Notes under the pieces: generated by a model
What the model saw: only the letters and a program-made list of their open reading frames with translations
Database searches by the model: none
What the model was told of the DNA's origin: nothing
Assembly (NCBI RefSeq): GCF_001425485.1
Contig: NZ_LMQW01000012.1
Span: 105,170 to 169,169, forward strand
DNA length: 64,000 nucleotides
Reading direction: 5' to 3'
Source: Aureimonas sp. Leaf427
GTDB lineage: Bacteria > Pseudomonadota > Alphaproteobacteria > Rhizobiales > Rhizobiaceae
Part shown: positions 19,275-28,521 of the stretch, piece after piece
Layout of the letters: the number at the start of each line of letters is the position of its first letter
How positions within the stretch are numbered: the stretch's first letter is position 1
Position numbers and translations under genes: made by a program

Positions 19275-19713
19275 TCGTCACACGGCCTCGGCGCTCGGTC
19301 TCCTCGCGGCCCTCCTGTCCGCCGCACCGGCGCTGGCGGCGGACGGCGCGGCGCTCTTCGCCGGCACCTGCGCGGCGTGCCACGGGGAAGGCGGGGTCGG
19401 CATCGACGGTCTGGCGCCCCCGCTGGTCGACGCGGAGCTCTGGACCGGTCTCGGCGACAAGGCCCCGACCTATCTCGCCGGCGTCATGGCGGGCGGCCTC
19501 AGCGGCAAGATCACGGCCAAGGGGATCGATTTCGTCGGCCTCGTCATGCCGCCGCAGACGGAGATTCCCGATGCCGAACTCGCCGCCATCGGGACCTATG
19601 TCCTCAAAGAGCTGAACGGCCTCTCGGTCGCGCCGGACGAGGCCGCCATCGCGGCCGCCAAGGCGGCACCCCCGACACACAAGGCGCTGCGGGCGCTGCG
19701 ACGGGGCGAGTGA
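19267..19713 (+). CDS. Periplasmic class I cytochrome c
   Basis: A 148-residue protein with a signal peptide ending near PALAA and a single haem site CAACH (Cys35, Cys38, His39). The likely axial Met is Met94 in GLVMPPQ. It starts inside the end of the light-chain gene, so it is co-translated with the dehydrogenase, and it is the natural candidate for its electron acceptor. The last 25 residues form an Ala-rich tail after the haem domain. No azurin or amicyanin gene is present in the operon. Confidence 0.9.
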   Translation: MADRHTASALGLLAALLSAAPALAADGAALFAGTCAACHGEGGVGIDGLAPPLVDAELWTGLGDKAPTYLAGVMAGGLSGKITAKGIDFVGLVMPPQTEIPDAELAAIGTYVLKELNGLSVAPDEAAIAAAKAAPPTHKALRALRRGE

Positions 19714-19724
19714 CGGACGAAGCC

Positions 19725-20183
19725 ATGACGAGACGCCTGTCCGCCGCCGTCCCGGCCGCCCTCGCCGCTCTCGGTGCGACGCTCCTCGCAGCGTGCCCGG
19801 CGCCGGCGGGCGAACTCGGGGCCAAGGCCAACTACCTCCTGCGATGCTCCGGCTGTCACGGCCCCAAGGGCGTCGGCACGATCGAGGGGGGCATTCCGCC
19901 CTTTCCCGGCTTCGTCGGACCGCTCGTCGCGGACGATGCCGGGCGGACCTACGTGATGCACGTTCCGGGCGTCGTCGGCTCCAGCCTGTCCGATGCCGAA
20001 ATCGCGGCGGTGCTGAACTACATCGTGGAGGCCTGGAGCGACGGCGCCCCGGCACCCTTCACGACGGAAGAGGTCGTGCGGCGCCGGGCCGAGCCGATGC
20101 CCGATCTCATCGCTTACCGCCGCGCCATCGTCGCGCGGCTCGCCAAGGACGGCGTCACGCTGGCGGACTATCCCTGGCCGTAA
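19725..20183 (+). CDS. Second c-type cytochrome, probable lipoprotein
   Basis: A 152-residue protein with one haem motif CSGCH (Cys41, Cys44, His45). The leader ends in LLAAC, a lipobox with Cys24, so it may be membrane-anchored. A GTG at 19710, overlapping the previous stop, would add five residues and is an alternative start. It carries the last gene of the amine dehydrogenase operon and may pass electrons from the soluble cytochrome to the membrane chain. It has one haem only, so it is not a MauG-type dihaem enzyme. Confidence 0.85.
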   Translation: MTRRLSAAVPAALAALGATLLAACPAPAGELGAKANYLLRCSGCHGPKGVGTIEGGIPPFPGFVGPLVADDAGRTYVMHVPGVVGSSLSDAEIAAVLNYIVEAWSDGAPAPFTTEEVVRRRAEPMPDLIAYRRAIVARLAKDGVTLADYPWP

Positions 20184-20277
20184 ATGTTCAAGCCGGGACC
20201 GGGAGCGCTTGGCTTTCGACATCGGCGAGCGGGCGGGGTAGAGGAACCGGCGTCCTGATCCGAAGCGGAACCCGCTC

Positions 20278-21099
20278 ATGACCTCTCGCAGCTATTATTC
20301 CGGCCTCGGCGGTCTCGCCGGGCAGACCGAGCTCCTCTCCAGCAAGGCGGTCTTCACGACGGCCTATGCGGTGATCCCGAAAAGCGTGATGAGCGACATC
20401 GTCACGAGCTTCCTGCCGCACTGGGAGGGCACACGCGCCTGGATCCTCTCGCGCCCCCTCACCGGCTTTTCCGAGACCTTCTCGCAATACATCATGGAGG
20501 TTCAGCCGGGCGGCGGCAGCGACCGGCCGGAGCCGGACAAGCGGGCGCAAGGCGCGATCTTCGTCGTGGAAGGCACGATCGAGATCACGCTTGACGGCGG
20601 GACGCACGAGCTGAAGCCCGGCGGTTTCGCCTATCTGCCGGCCGGCCGGGCCTGGAGCCTTCGCGCGACCGGCACGGCGCCCGCGACGTTCCACTGGATT
20701 CGCAAGGCCTTCCAGGTCGTGGAGGGGCTCGAGGCGCCGGACGCGATCTTCGCCGACGAAGCCGCCATCGCGCCGTCTCCCATGCCCGACACGAACGGCG
20801 CCTGGGCGACGACGCGCTTCATCGATCCGGAGGACCTTCGCTACGACATGCATGTGACGATCGTCACCTTCCAGCCGGGCGGCACGATCCCCTTCATGGA
20901 GACCCACGTCATGGAGCACGGACTCTACGTGCTGGAGGGCAAGGCGGTCTACCGGCTGAACGCCGACTGGGTGGAGGTCGAGGCCGGCGACTTCATGTGG
21001 CTTCGCGCCTTCTGCCCGCAGGCCTGCTACGCGGGCGGCCCCGGCCCCTTCCGCTACCTGCTCTACAAGGACGTGAACCGGCACGCGCCGCTCTGGTAG
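20278..21099 (+). CDS. allE: (S)-ureidoglycine aminohydrolase, bicupin
   Basis: A 273-residue protein with two cupin domains. The first has EVQPGGGSDRPEPDK; the second has PFMETHVMEHGLYVLEG, in which Glu and His residues form the Mn site used by this enzyme. The start MTSRSYYSGLGGL and the end LLYKDVNRHAPLW are typical of the family. It releases ammonia from (S)-ureidoglycine in allantoin breakdown. No other purine-degradation gene is near, so assignment rests on sequence alone. It follows the cytochrome gene by 94 bp and is probably a separate transcription unit. Confidence 0.88.
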   Translation: MTSRSYYSGLGGLAGQTELLSSKAVFTTAYAVIPKSVMSDIVTSFLPHWEGTRAWILSRPLTGFSETFSQYIMEVQPGGGSDRPEPDKRAQGAIFVVEGTIEITLDGGTHELKPGGFAYLPAGRAWSLRATGTAPATFHWIRKAFQVVEGLEAPDAIFADEAAIAPSPMPDTNGAWATTRFIDPEDLRYDMHVTIVTFQPGGTIPFMETHVMEHGLYVLEGKAVYRLNADWVEVEAGDFMWLRAFCPQACYAGGPGPFRYLLYKDVNRHAPLW

Positions 21100-21301
21100 G
21101 GCACGGGCGGCGGGGCGAAGACGGGTCGACGGCCAGGCGTCGGGTCCCGCCCAACGGGAAACATCAGGATTTGTGACAAATCTGCGACAAATCCTCCCGA
21201 ACAGAAGCGGCATCTTCAAAGATGGGACGAGTGTCAGGATTTCTTGCAACCATCGATGCCAGGATGGCTTTCAGATGGATGTGGGACCGGGAAGTGCGGG
21301 C

Positions 21302-21649
21302 ATGAACGGTGAGGGTCGGAAGGTCGTCCTCGTGGTGGACGACGAAGCGCTGGTGCGCATGAACGCCGTGGACATGTTCGAGGACATGGGCTTCGAGGTT
21401 CTGGAGGCCGGCAGCGGCGCGTCCGCGCTGTCGATCCTGGAGGATCGCGACGACGTCTCGCTGCTCTTCAGCGACTGCCGCATGCCGGGCATGACCGGCC
21501 CGGAGCTGGCCGCCATCGCTTCCGAGCGCTGGCCGGCGCTTCGGATCGTGCTCGTCTCGGGCTATGTGAACGTCAAGCCGACCGCCTGGCCGCTGATCCC
21601 CAAGCCCTACGATTCCAAGACACTGGAGAAGATCGCCAGCGACGTCTGA
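21302..21649 (+). CDS. Single-domain response regulator
   Basis: A 115-residue CheY-like receiver with no output domain. The acidic pair is Asp13-Asp14 (VVDDEALV), the phosphoacceptor is Asp58 (LLFSDCRMPG), and a C-terminal IPKPYD supplies the conserved Lys. The ATG at 21302 has a GGGAAG element upstream; an in-frame ATG at 21275 is the alternative. It converges with a hybrid histidine kinase and could receive phosphate from it or from the HWE kinase further on. This type is common beside kinases of alphaproteobacteria. Confidence 0.88.
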   Translation: MNGEGRKVVLVVDDEALVRMNAVDMFEDMGFEVLEAGSGASALSILEDRDDVSLLFSDCRMPGMTGPELAAIASERWPALRIVLVSGYVNVKPTAWPLIPKPYDSKTLEKIASDV

Positions 21650-21706
21650 TCGGCGGATCCGGCAGAGGGGCGCAGACCGTCCGCGCCTTCCGAGCCACGC
21701 GGAGCG

Positions 21707-24133
21707 TCAGGGACGCTCGACGACGTCGCGCATCTTGTCCGCCAGCTCGTCCACCGTGAACGGCTTGGTCAGGAGATCGACGCTGGAATCGAGAACGCCG
21801 TTGTGGACGACGGCATTGCGCGTGTAGCCCGTCGTGAACAGCACCTTCAGGTCCGGGCGGCGGCGCAGCGCCTCGTCGGCGAGGCGGCGCCCGTCGATAT
21901 CGGGCATAACGATGTCGGTGAAGAGCACGTCGATCGAGGGATGAAGTTCGAGGAGCCGCAGCGCCTCGGCCGCGCCGTTCGCCTCCAGCGTCTTGTAGCC
22001 GAGCTCCTGGAGCGCATCGAGCGTCATGCGGCGCACCTGGTCGTCGTCCTCGACGACAAGGATGAACTCGGTCGCCGGCGCCTGCGCTTCGGCCTCTTCG
22101 CCCGGCATTTCCCCGGCGGCCTCTCCCTCGCCCATGAAACGCGGCAGGTAGAGCTTCACCGTCGTGCCGCGGCCGGGCTCGGAATAGATCTTCACATGCC
22201 CGCCCGACTGTTTCACGAAGCCGTAGACCTGGCTGAGGCCGAGGCCGGTGCCCTTGCCCACCTCCTTGGTGGTGAAGAACGGATCGAAGGCCTTCTCGAT
22301 GATGGCGGGCGCCATGCCCTCGCCCGTGTCGGTCACGGCGATCAGCACGTATTGGCCGCTGGCGACGCCGACATGGCCCGCGACGTATCGCGCGTCGAGA
22401 TACGCGTTCTGCGTCTCGATCGTCAGCCGACCGCCGTCGGGCATCGCGTCCCGCGCGTTGACGGCCAGATTGAGGATGGCGTTCTCCAGCTGGTTCGGAT
22501 CGGCATGGCAGCGCCAGAGTCCGCCGCCGATGACCGTCTCCAGGCGGATGCCGCCGCTCAGCGTGCGGCGCAGGAGGTCCGACATGGTGGAGACCAGCCG
22601 GTTCGCGTCGATCGCCTCGGGGCTGAGGGGCTGCTGGCGGGAGAAGGCCAGAAGGCGCTGCGTCAGCGTGGCGGCGCGTCTGGCACCCTCCATCGCATTG
22701 TCGACATAGCGGCGCGTGCGGGTGTCGGCACCTTCCATGCGCCGGCCGAGCAGATCGAGCGAGCCGATGACGACGGCGAGCATATTGTTGAAATCGTGCG
22801 CGATGCCGCCGGTGAGTTGGCCGACTGCCTCCATCTTCTGCGCCTGTCGCAGCGCCTCCTGCGCCAGAGCGAGATCGGCCTGCGCCTTCATCTCCCCGGT
22901 CACGTTACGCCCGGTCGCGAAGATCAGGTCGTCCTCGGGAGCAGCCACCCAGGCGATCCAGCGAAAGCTGCCGTCCTTGTGGCGATAGCGCACCGTCGTC
23001 GGGTCGATGGCTTGGACATTGGCCTGTTCGAGCGCCGTCTGCGTCGCCGGCAGGTCGCCCTCGAGTATGAAGTCGAAGACGGGGCGGCCGATCATCTCTT
23101 CGGGCAGCCAGCCCAGCGTCTTCGTCATCGCCGGATTCACCGCCCGGAAGGCGCCCTCGCGGTCGATGACGATCGAGATGTCCTGCGAGTTCTCCCACAG
23201 CCGGTTGCGCTCGCGCGTGCGCTTCTCCATCTCGCGCTCCAGCGTCTCGCGCTCGGCGTTCATCTCGGACAGGGCCATCTTCTGGCCGTGGATGTCGGCA
23301 TTCGTGCCGATCCAGCGCACCGTTCCGTCCTCGCTGCGCACGGGCTCGGCGCGGCTCATGTGCCAGCGATAGGTGCCGTCCGCCATGCGCAGCCGAAGCT
23401 CGCTCTCGTAGAGCGTGACGGCGGCGAGAGCGGCGGCCCAGTTCGCCGCGACGGCAGGCAGATCGGCGGGGTGGACGAGCCGCGTCCAGCCGTCTCCGGA
23501 CAGGTCCCCGGCGGCAAGGCCGGTATCGGAGAAGACCTTGTCGTTGAACCAGTCGAGCCGGCCGGCGTCGGTCGCCATCCAGACCTGGTTCGGCACGGCC
23601 TGGGCGAGCGTTCGAAACTGCGCCTCGCTGGAGCGCAGCTCCGCCTCGCTCTCCTCGAGCCGCCGATAGGCCGTGACCTGTCCGGTGATCTCGTTGCAGA
23701 CGCAGAGGAACCCGTCGATCGCGCCGCCCTCGCCGCGCACCGGCGTGTAGGAGAAGGAGAAAAAGGCCTCCTCGCGATAGCCGTGCCGCTCGATGGTCAG
23801 GCGGATCTCGTCCATGTGCACGGGCGTGCCGCCATAGGCCCGATCGACGATCGGCAGGAGATCCTCCCGGATCTCCGACCAGACGTCGAGGAAGGGCAGG
23901 CCGAGGGCCTTCGGATGCTTGGCGCCCAGAATCGGGGCATAGGCGTCGTTGTAGAGAAGCGTGCGCTCGGGCCCGAAGGCGAGGAACATCGGCTGGTTCG
24001 CACCGAGAAGGATGCCGACGATCGCCTTGACCGAGGGCGTCCAACCCTCCATCGCGCCGACGGACGAGGCTGCCCAGTCGTGATCGCGGATCTTCGCGGC
24101 CATGCCGCTCGCAGCCGTGAGAAAGCTCAGCAT
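21707..24133 (-). CDS. Soluble hybrid histidine kinase with PAS domains and a receiver
   Basis: An 808-residue cytoplasmic protein without membrane helices. About three PAS-like sensor domains occupy residues 25-430. The HisKA domain has His446 (GGIAHDFNNMLAVV), followed by an HATPase domain with N-box NLAVNARDAMPDGG and G-boxes including GKGTGLGLSQVYGF. The C-terminal receiver (from about 690) has Asp740 (LFTDIVMPD). The opening WTPSVKAIVGILLGANQPMF is typical of a large family of photo- or redox-sensing orphan kinases in Rhizobiales. It diverges from the HWE kinase gene. Confidence 0.93.
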   Translation of the reverse strand: MLSFLTAASGMAAKIRDHDWAASSVGAMEGWTPSVKAIVGILLGANQPMFLAFGPERTLLYNDAYAPILGAKHPKALGLPFLDVWSEIREDLLPIVDRAYGGTPVHMDEIRLTIERHGYREEAFFSFSYTPVRGEGGAIDGFLCVCNEITGQVTAYRRLEESEAELRSSEAQFRTLAQAVPNQVWMATDAGRLDWFNDKVFSDTGLAAGDLSGDGWTRLVHPADLPAVAANWAAALAAVTLYESELRLRMADGTYRWHMSRAEPVRSEDGTVRWIGTNADIHGQKMALSEMNAERETLEREMEKRTRERNRLWENSQDISIVIDREGAFRAVNPAMTKTLGWLPEEMIGRPVFDFILEGDLPATQTALEQANVQAIDPTTVRYRHKDGSFRWIAWVAAPEDDLIFATGRNVTGEMKAQADLALAQEALRQAQKMEAVGQLTGGIAHDFNNMLAVVIGSLDLLGRRMEGADTRTRRYVDNAMEGARRAATLTQRLLAFSRQQPLSPEAIDANRLVSTMSDLLRRTLSGGIRLETVIGGGLWRCHADPNQLENAILNLAVNARDAMPDGGRLTIETQNAYLDARYVAGHVGVASGQYVLIAVTDTGEGMAPAIIEKAFDPFFTTKEVGKGTGLGLSQVYGFVKQSGGHVKIYSEPGRGTTVKLYLPRFMGEGEAAGEMPGEEAEAQAPATEFILVVEDDDQVRRMTLDALQELGYKTLEANGAAEALRLLELHPSIDVLFTDIVMPDIDGRRLADEALRRRPDLKVLFTTGYTRNAVVHNGVLDSSVDLLTKPFTVDELADKMRDVVERP

Positions 24134-24307
24134 GACACGTGCCCTCCCGCTCGTACGCCCCGTCCCCGATCCCTCTATCTCGACGGGGAGAGGCGCGAAA
24201 GGGCCAAAGACCTGTTACTCTTTGCCAAGCGGCATGGGGCCGGTGTAAACGGCGAGAGGGCCGGCCGCCCGCGCCGACGTTCGGTCCATCCGCTGGGAAT
24301 ACGCAAC

Positions 24308-26110
24308 TTGCAGATCTCGAAGCCCGACGACGACCGGGACGCCATCGCCCGCTTGCGGCAGGAGCTGCGCGAGGCCAAGGCCCGCGAGGCCTTTCACCGG
24401 CGCATCGTCGAGAGCGCGGTCGACTTCGCCATCATCACGCTCGATCTCGACGGGCTCGTGACCTCCTGGAACACCGGGGCGGAGCGTATTCTCGGCTGGA
24501 CGGAGGCGGAGATGCTCGGCCGTCCCGCGCGCATCTTCTTCACCGAGAAAGACGCCTCCGAAGGCCGGCCGGAGCACGAGATGCGAGGCGCGCGCGAGGC
24601 GGGCAAAGGCACCGACGAGCGCTGGCACCGCCGCAAGGACGAAAGCCTCTTCTTCGCCTCCGGCGAGATGATGCCGCTGATGGACGACGAGGAGCGCCAT
24701 GTCGGCTACCTCAAGATCCTGCGCGACCGCACCGAGCAGCGGCTGGCGGCCGAGCGGCAGCGCGCCGATGCCGAGTTCATGCGCAGCGTCCTCGCCGCCT
24801 CCGACGACTGCATCAAGGTGCTCGATCTCGACGCCAACATCACCTTCATGAGCGAGGGCGGGCAGCGCGTGATGGAGGTCTCCGACTTCAACGCGATCGC
24901 CGGATGCCCCTGGGCCGACTTCTGGCACGGCGAGGGCCATCTGCAGGCCAAGGCCGCCATCGAAGCGGCGAAGGCGGGCGGCGTCGGCCGCTTCCGGGGT
25001 CTGGCGAACACGATGCGGGGAAATCCGCGCCACTGGGACGTCCAGGTGACCGCCATTCCGGGCGCCGACGGCAAGCCGGAAAAGCTGCTCTCGGTCTCCC
25101 GCGACGTGACCGAGACGCGCGATGCCGAGGAGCAGCTGACGCGCAGCCAGGCACGGCTCAACCTCGCGCTCGGCGCGGCCGGCATGATCGGCACCTGGGA
25201 ATGGGATCTGGAGACCGATCTCATCCATGCCGACGAGCATTTCGCGCGGATCTACGGCGTCGATCCGGAGGAGGCCACCCGCGGAGCGCCGCTGGAGGCC
25301 TATGTCCGGCGCTTTCACCCCGACGACGTCTCGGCCTTCGAGGCGGAGCTCGCCCGCATCTTCGCCGGGGCCGAGGAGTTCACCAGCGAGTATCGCGTCT
25401 TCCAGGAGGACGGCTCGGTGTGCTGGCTTCTGGCGCGCGGCCGCCTCATCCACGACGAGCAGGGCAAGCCCGTGCGCTTTTCCGGCGCGGCGGTCGACAT
25501 CACGGCCCGCAAGCGCTCGGAAGAGCAGCGCGAGGACCTCGCCCACGAGGTCGCCCACCGCATGAAGAACACGCTCGCCATGGTTCAGGCGATCGTCTCG
25601 CAGACGCTGCGCTCGGCCCCCTCGCTGGAGGAAGGCTCGAAGGCGATCACAGGCCGTCTCGCGGCGCTGTCGCGGGCGCAGGACATCCTCTTCCGCACGA
25701 GCTGGGAGGAGGCGGAGATCCACGACGTCGTCAACGGCGCGCTGCAGGTGCACCAGACGGCGGGCGGGCAGATCCACACGTCCGGCCCGTCGCTGACGCT
25801 GACGGCGCAGCAGTCGCTCGGCCTGGCGCTGGCGCTGCACGAACTGGCGACCAATGCCGCCAAATACGGCGCGACCTCGACGCCCGAGGGCCGCATCCAC
25901 GTGTCCTGGACGCTGGCGCCGGAGGGCGACTTCGCCTTCGACTGGAGCGAGAGCGGCGGCCCGCCGGTTGCCCCGCGCACGCGGACCGGATTCGGCTCGC
26001 GCCTGATGGAGCGGATCGTGGCGACCTATTTCGAGGGCGTCGGCACCGTCGATTTCGCGCCCTCCGGGCTGCGCTTCCACCTCCGGGGAACGACCAAGCG
26101 GGGAGGCTGA
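24308..26110 (+). CDS. PAS-containing HWE-family sensor histidine kinase
   Basis: About 600 residues from a TTG at 24308; there is no in-frame ATG or GTG before the first PAS domain, and a GGGAA lies 6 bases upstream. Three PAS domains cover residues 20-400 (VTSWNTGAERILGWTEAEML in the first; GTWEWDLETD in the third). The kinase core has HRMKNTLAMVQAIV with the phosphorylated His near residue 417, HELATNAAKYGA, and the W-x-E motif (DWSESGG) that defines HWE kinases. Such kinases often feed the general stress response or light signalling. The next gene starts 4 bases after the stop. Confidence 0.88.
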   Translation: MQISKPDDDRDAIARLRQELREAKAREAFHRRIVESAVDFAIITLDLDGLVTSWNTGAERILGWTEAEMLGRPARIFFTEKDASEGRPEHEMRGAREAGKGTDERWHRRKDESLFFASGEMMPLMDDEERHVGYLKILRDRTEQRLAAERQRADAEFMRSVLAASDDCIKVLDLDANITFMSEGGQRVMEVSDFNAIAGCPWADFWHGEGHLQAKAAIEAAKAGGVGRFRGLANTMRGNPRHWDVQVTAIPGADGKPEKLLSVSRDVTETRDAEEQLTRSQARLNLALGAAGMIGTWEWDLETDLIHADEHFARIYGVDPEEATRGAPLEAYVRRFHPDDVSAFEAELARIFAGAEEFTSEYRVFQEDGSVCWLLARGRLIHDEQGKPVRFSGAAVDITARKRSEEQREDLAHEVAHRMKNTLAMVQAIVSQTLRSAPSLEEGSKAITGRLAALSRAQDILFRTSWEEAEIHDVVNGALQVHQTAGGQIHTSGPSLTLTAQQSLGLALALHELATNAAKYGATSTPEGRIHVSWTLAPEGDFAFDWSESGGPPVAPRTRTGFGSRLMERIVATYFEGVGTVDFAPSGLRFHLRGTTKRGG

Positions 26111-26113
26111 GCC

Positions 26114-27502
26114 ATGTCCGGACGATCAGAGAGCGGCACCCGGCCGCAGGGGCCGGCCTTCAAGCTATTCGTGGCCCGTCTCCATCTCTTCGCCGGGCTG
26201 CTCGTCGGCCCGTTCCTCTTCGCTGCCGCGCTGACGGGCGTGCTCTATGCCGCGACCCCCGAGATCGAGGCCCATCTCTATCGCGGGGCGCTGCGCACCG
26301 AGAGCCTGGGCACGCCGCGGACGCTCGCCGAACAGGCCGAGGCCGCCATCGCCCATGCCGGACCGGAGACGCCGCTCCTCGGCATCCGCCCGGCCACGGA
26401 GGAGGGAGCGACGACGCGCGTCCTCTTCTCGGACCCCTCGCTCGGGGCTTCCAGGAGCCGGGCCGTCTTCGTCGATCCCGTGACGCTCGCCATCAGGGGC
26501 GATCTGACCGCCTACGGCTCCAGCGGCATCCTGCCCTTCCGCACCGCGCTCGACGAGATGCATCGCAGCCTGCTTCTCGGCGAACCCGGCCGCCTCTACA
26601 GCGAGCTGGCCGCCTCCTGGCTCTGGATTCTGGCACTCGGCGGCATCGCGCTCTGGATATGGCGGCGCGCCTGGCGACCGGCGCCGAGCCCGGCGCTGCG
26701 GGTGCGCCGGCGGCATGGAACGACCGGCGTCACGATCGCGGCGGGCCTCCTCTTTCTGTCGGCGACCGGCCTCACGTGGTCCGGCTGGGCGGGCGGGCGC
26801 ATCGACGCGCTGCGATCGGCGACCGGCTGGACGACGCCGTCGGTCTCGCTCGCCCTCGACGGCGCGGCACCGGTGGCGCCGGCCGGCGAGCACGCCCATC
26901 ACGGGATGGACGGCATGGCGCCGGAACCGGGGCCGGCCCCGCACGAGCCCGCCACCGATCTCGACCGCGTCCTCTCCGCCGCGCGCGCCGGAGGGCTGCA
27001 ATCGGCCTTCGTGGAGATCCGCGTCCCGAAGCCCGGGCAGGCCTGGCTGGTGCGGGAATACGACCGATCCTGGCCGACCGACGTCGACACGCTGGCGATC
27101 GATCCGCGCTCCCTCGCGATCACGGACCGCGCGGATTTTGCAAGCTTTCCCCTCGTCGCCAAGCTGATCCAATGGGGGATCGCGGCGCATATGGGCGTGC
27201 TCTTTGGCCTCGCGAACCGGCTGGTCCTCGCCGCTCTCGGCCTCGCGCTCGCCACGACCATCCTCTACGGCTACCGCATCTGGTGGCGCGGCCGCCCGCG
27301 CGGCACGGGCCGCACGCTCGCCGAAAGCTGGCTCGATCTCGGCGCGGGCCTGCGGGCGCTGACGCTGGCGCTCGCGGTTATCCTCGGCTGGGCGCTGCCG
27401 ATGGTCGGGCTCAGCCTTGCCGCCTTCGCGCTCGTCGATGCGCTTCGCTTCCGGCTGGCGCGACGCGCCGTGCGCGGTTCGCCGGCCGAAGCGCGAGGCT
27501 GA
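26114..27502 (+). CDS. PepSY-associated membrane protein (PiuB-like)
   Basis: A 462-residue membrane protein. The first helix (about 25-45) is followed by a PepSY-like periplasmic domain; further helices lie near residues 160-180, 205-225, 365-385 and 415-445. A His-rich stretch (EHAHHGMDGM) lies around residue 265. Family members occur with TonB-dependent iron uptake and are thought to reduce or process metal chelates at the inner membrane. It starts 4 bases after the HWE kinase, so the two are co-transcribed; that pairing is unusual and its meaning is unclear. Confidence 0.85.
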   Translation: MSGRSESGTRPQGPAFKLFVARLHLFAGLLVGPFLFAAALTGVLYAATPEIEAHLYRGALRTESLGTPRTLAEQAEAAIAHAGPETPLLGIRPATEEGATTRVLFSDPSLGASRSRAVFVDPVTLAIRGDLTAYGSSGILPFRTALDEMHRSLLLGEPGRLYSELAASWLWILALGGIALWIWRRAWRPAPSPALRVRRRHGTTGVTIAAGLLFLSATGLTWSGWAGGRIDALRSATGWTTPSVSLALDGAAPVAPAGEHAHHGMDGMAPEPGPAPHEPATDLDRVLSAARAGGLQSAFVEIRVPKPGQAWLVREYDRSWPTDVDTLAIDPRSLAITDRADFASFPLVAKLIQWGIAAHMGVLFGLANRLVLAALGLALATTILYGYRIWWRGRPRGTGRTLAESWLDLGAGLRALTLALAVILGWALPMVGLSLAAFALVDALRFRLARRAVRGSPAEARG

Positions 27503-27519
27503 CGCTCAGCCCGAACGTT

Positions 27520-28320
27520 TTAGACTCCTGTGAAGAGCCACTCGTGCTCCCGAGCGTTGTGGAACTTCCAGGCCCGGCTCGGGCCGGCCATGACGTTCAG
27601 ATAATAGCCGTCATAGCCGTGGATCGCGGCCACCGGATGATAGCCCTTCGGCACGAGGACCACGTCGCCGTTCTCAACCGCCATCGCCTCGTCGAGCGAG
27701 CGGTCGTCGGTGTAGACGCGCTGGAAGGCGAAGCCCTGCGGGGGGTTGAAGCGGTGGTAGTAGGTCTCCTCCAGGTAGCTCTCCACCGGCAGGTCGTCCT
27801 GGTCGTGCTTGTGCGGCGGATAGGAGGACGTGTGGCCGCCCGGCGTGATCACCTCGACGACGAGCAGCGACTGCGCCGCCCCGTCGTTCTCCGGCATGAT
27901 GTTGGTGACGTGCCGCGTGTTCGTGGCCTTGCCGCGAACCATCTGCGGATGCGTGCCGGCGGGAATGGCCCTGGCCTCGAAGCCTTCGCCGCCGGGCGCG
28001 GAACAGACCGCGAGTTCGACCGGCGTCGTCGCCTCGGCCTTCCAGCTGGCGCCCATCGGAACGTAGAGCGCATCCGGCGCGCCCTCGAAGGGGCTCATGC
28101 GGCCGCCCATCTCGCCGAAGTCGCGGCCGTCCACGGTGAAGCGCGCCTTGCCGGAGACGAGGACGAGGCAGACCTCGCGCTCGCCGGTCTCGGCCCCCGC
28201 AACCTCGCCCGCCGCCAGCCCATGAAGCGCGAAGCCGACATAGGTCCAGCCGGCGCTCTCCGGCGTCACGTTATGGACGAGCCCGCTCGTCACGGTCGAT
28301 CGAAGTTTCAGCTGCGGCAT
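27520..28320 (-). CDS. iolB: 5-deoxy-glucuronate isomerase
   Basis: A 266-residue bicupin of the IolB family. The motif GGHTSSYPPHKHD supplies metal-binding His residues, and VPKGYHPVAAIHGYDGYYLNVMAG is the family's C-terminal signature. It converts 5-deoxy-D-glucuronate to 5-dehydro-2-deoxy-D-gluconate in myo-inositol breakdown. A GGGAGGGG ribosome site precedes the ATG. No other iol gene is in the window. The 200 bp upstream contain an AT-rich tract with GGAATTTTTCC at 28401-28411, a possible operator; the known rhizobial IolR motif has a different spacing, so I do not assign it. Convergent with the PepSY gene. Confidence 0.95.
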   Translation of the reverse strand: MPQLKLRSTVTSGLVHNVTPESAGWTYVGFALHGLAAGEVAGAETGEREVCLVLVSGKARFTVDGRDFGEMGGRMSPFEGAPDALYVPMGASWKAEATTPVELAVCSAPGGEGFEARAIPAGTHPQMVRGKATNTRHVTNIMPENDGAAQSLLVVEVITPGGHTSSYPPHKHDQDDLPVESYLEETYYHRFNPPQGFAFQRVYTDDRSLDEAMAVENGDVVLVPKGYHPVAAIHGYDGYYLNVMAGPSRAWKFHNAREHEWLFTGV

Positions 28321-28521
28321 GTCCGCCCCTCCCATCAGCGAGCCTTCGGCTCTTCTCGCGCGCCAGCTTAGCGGGAGGACGGGACAGCGACAATCAAATT
28401 GGAATTTTTCCTCTCTTTTTTCCGACGCGCAGATTTTTCGTTCCGTTTGACGCATGCCGCACGGCGGCGATCATCCCGCCGGGTCGGCGGACCCTAACGG
28501 GACCGCCCAAGTCTCCCGATG

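Noticed and set aside
24139-28371. A 1,410-codon open frame on the plus strand
   Set aside because: It runs out of frame through the HWE kinase and PepSY genes and opposite iolB; Arg/Pro-rich, no motif.
28401-28411. An IolR operator (GGAA-N6-TTCC) upstream of iolB
   Set aside because: The palindrome found has a 3-base spacer, not six, in a T-rich tract where it could occur by chance.
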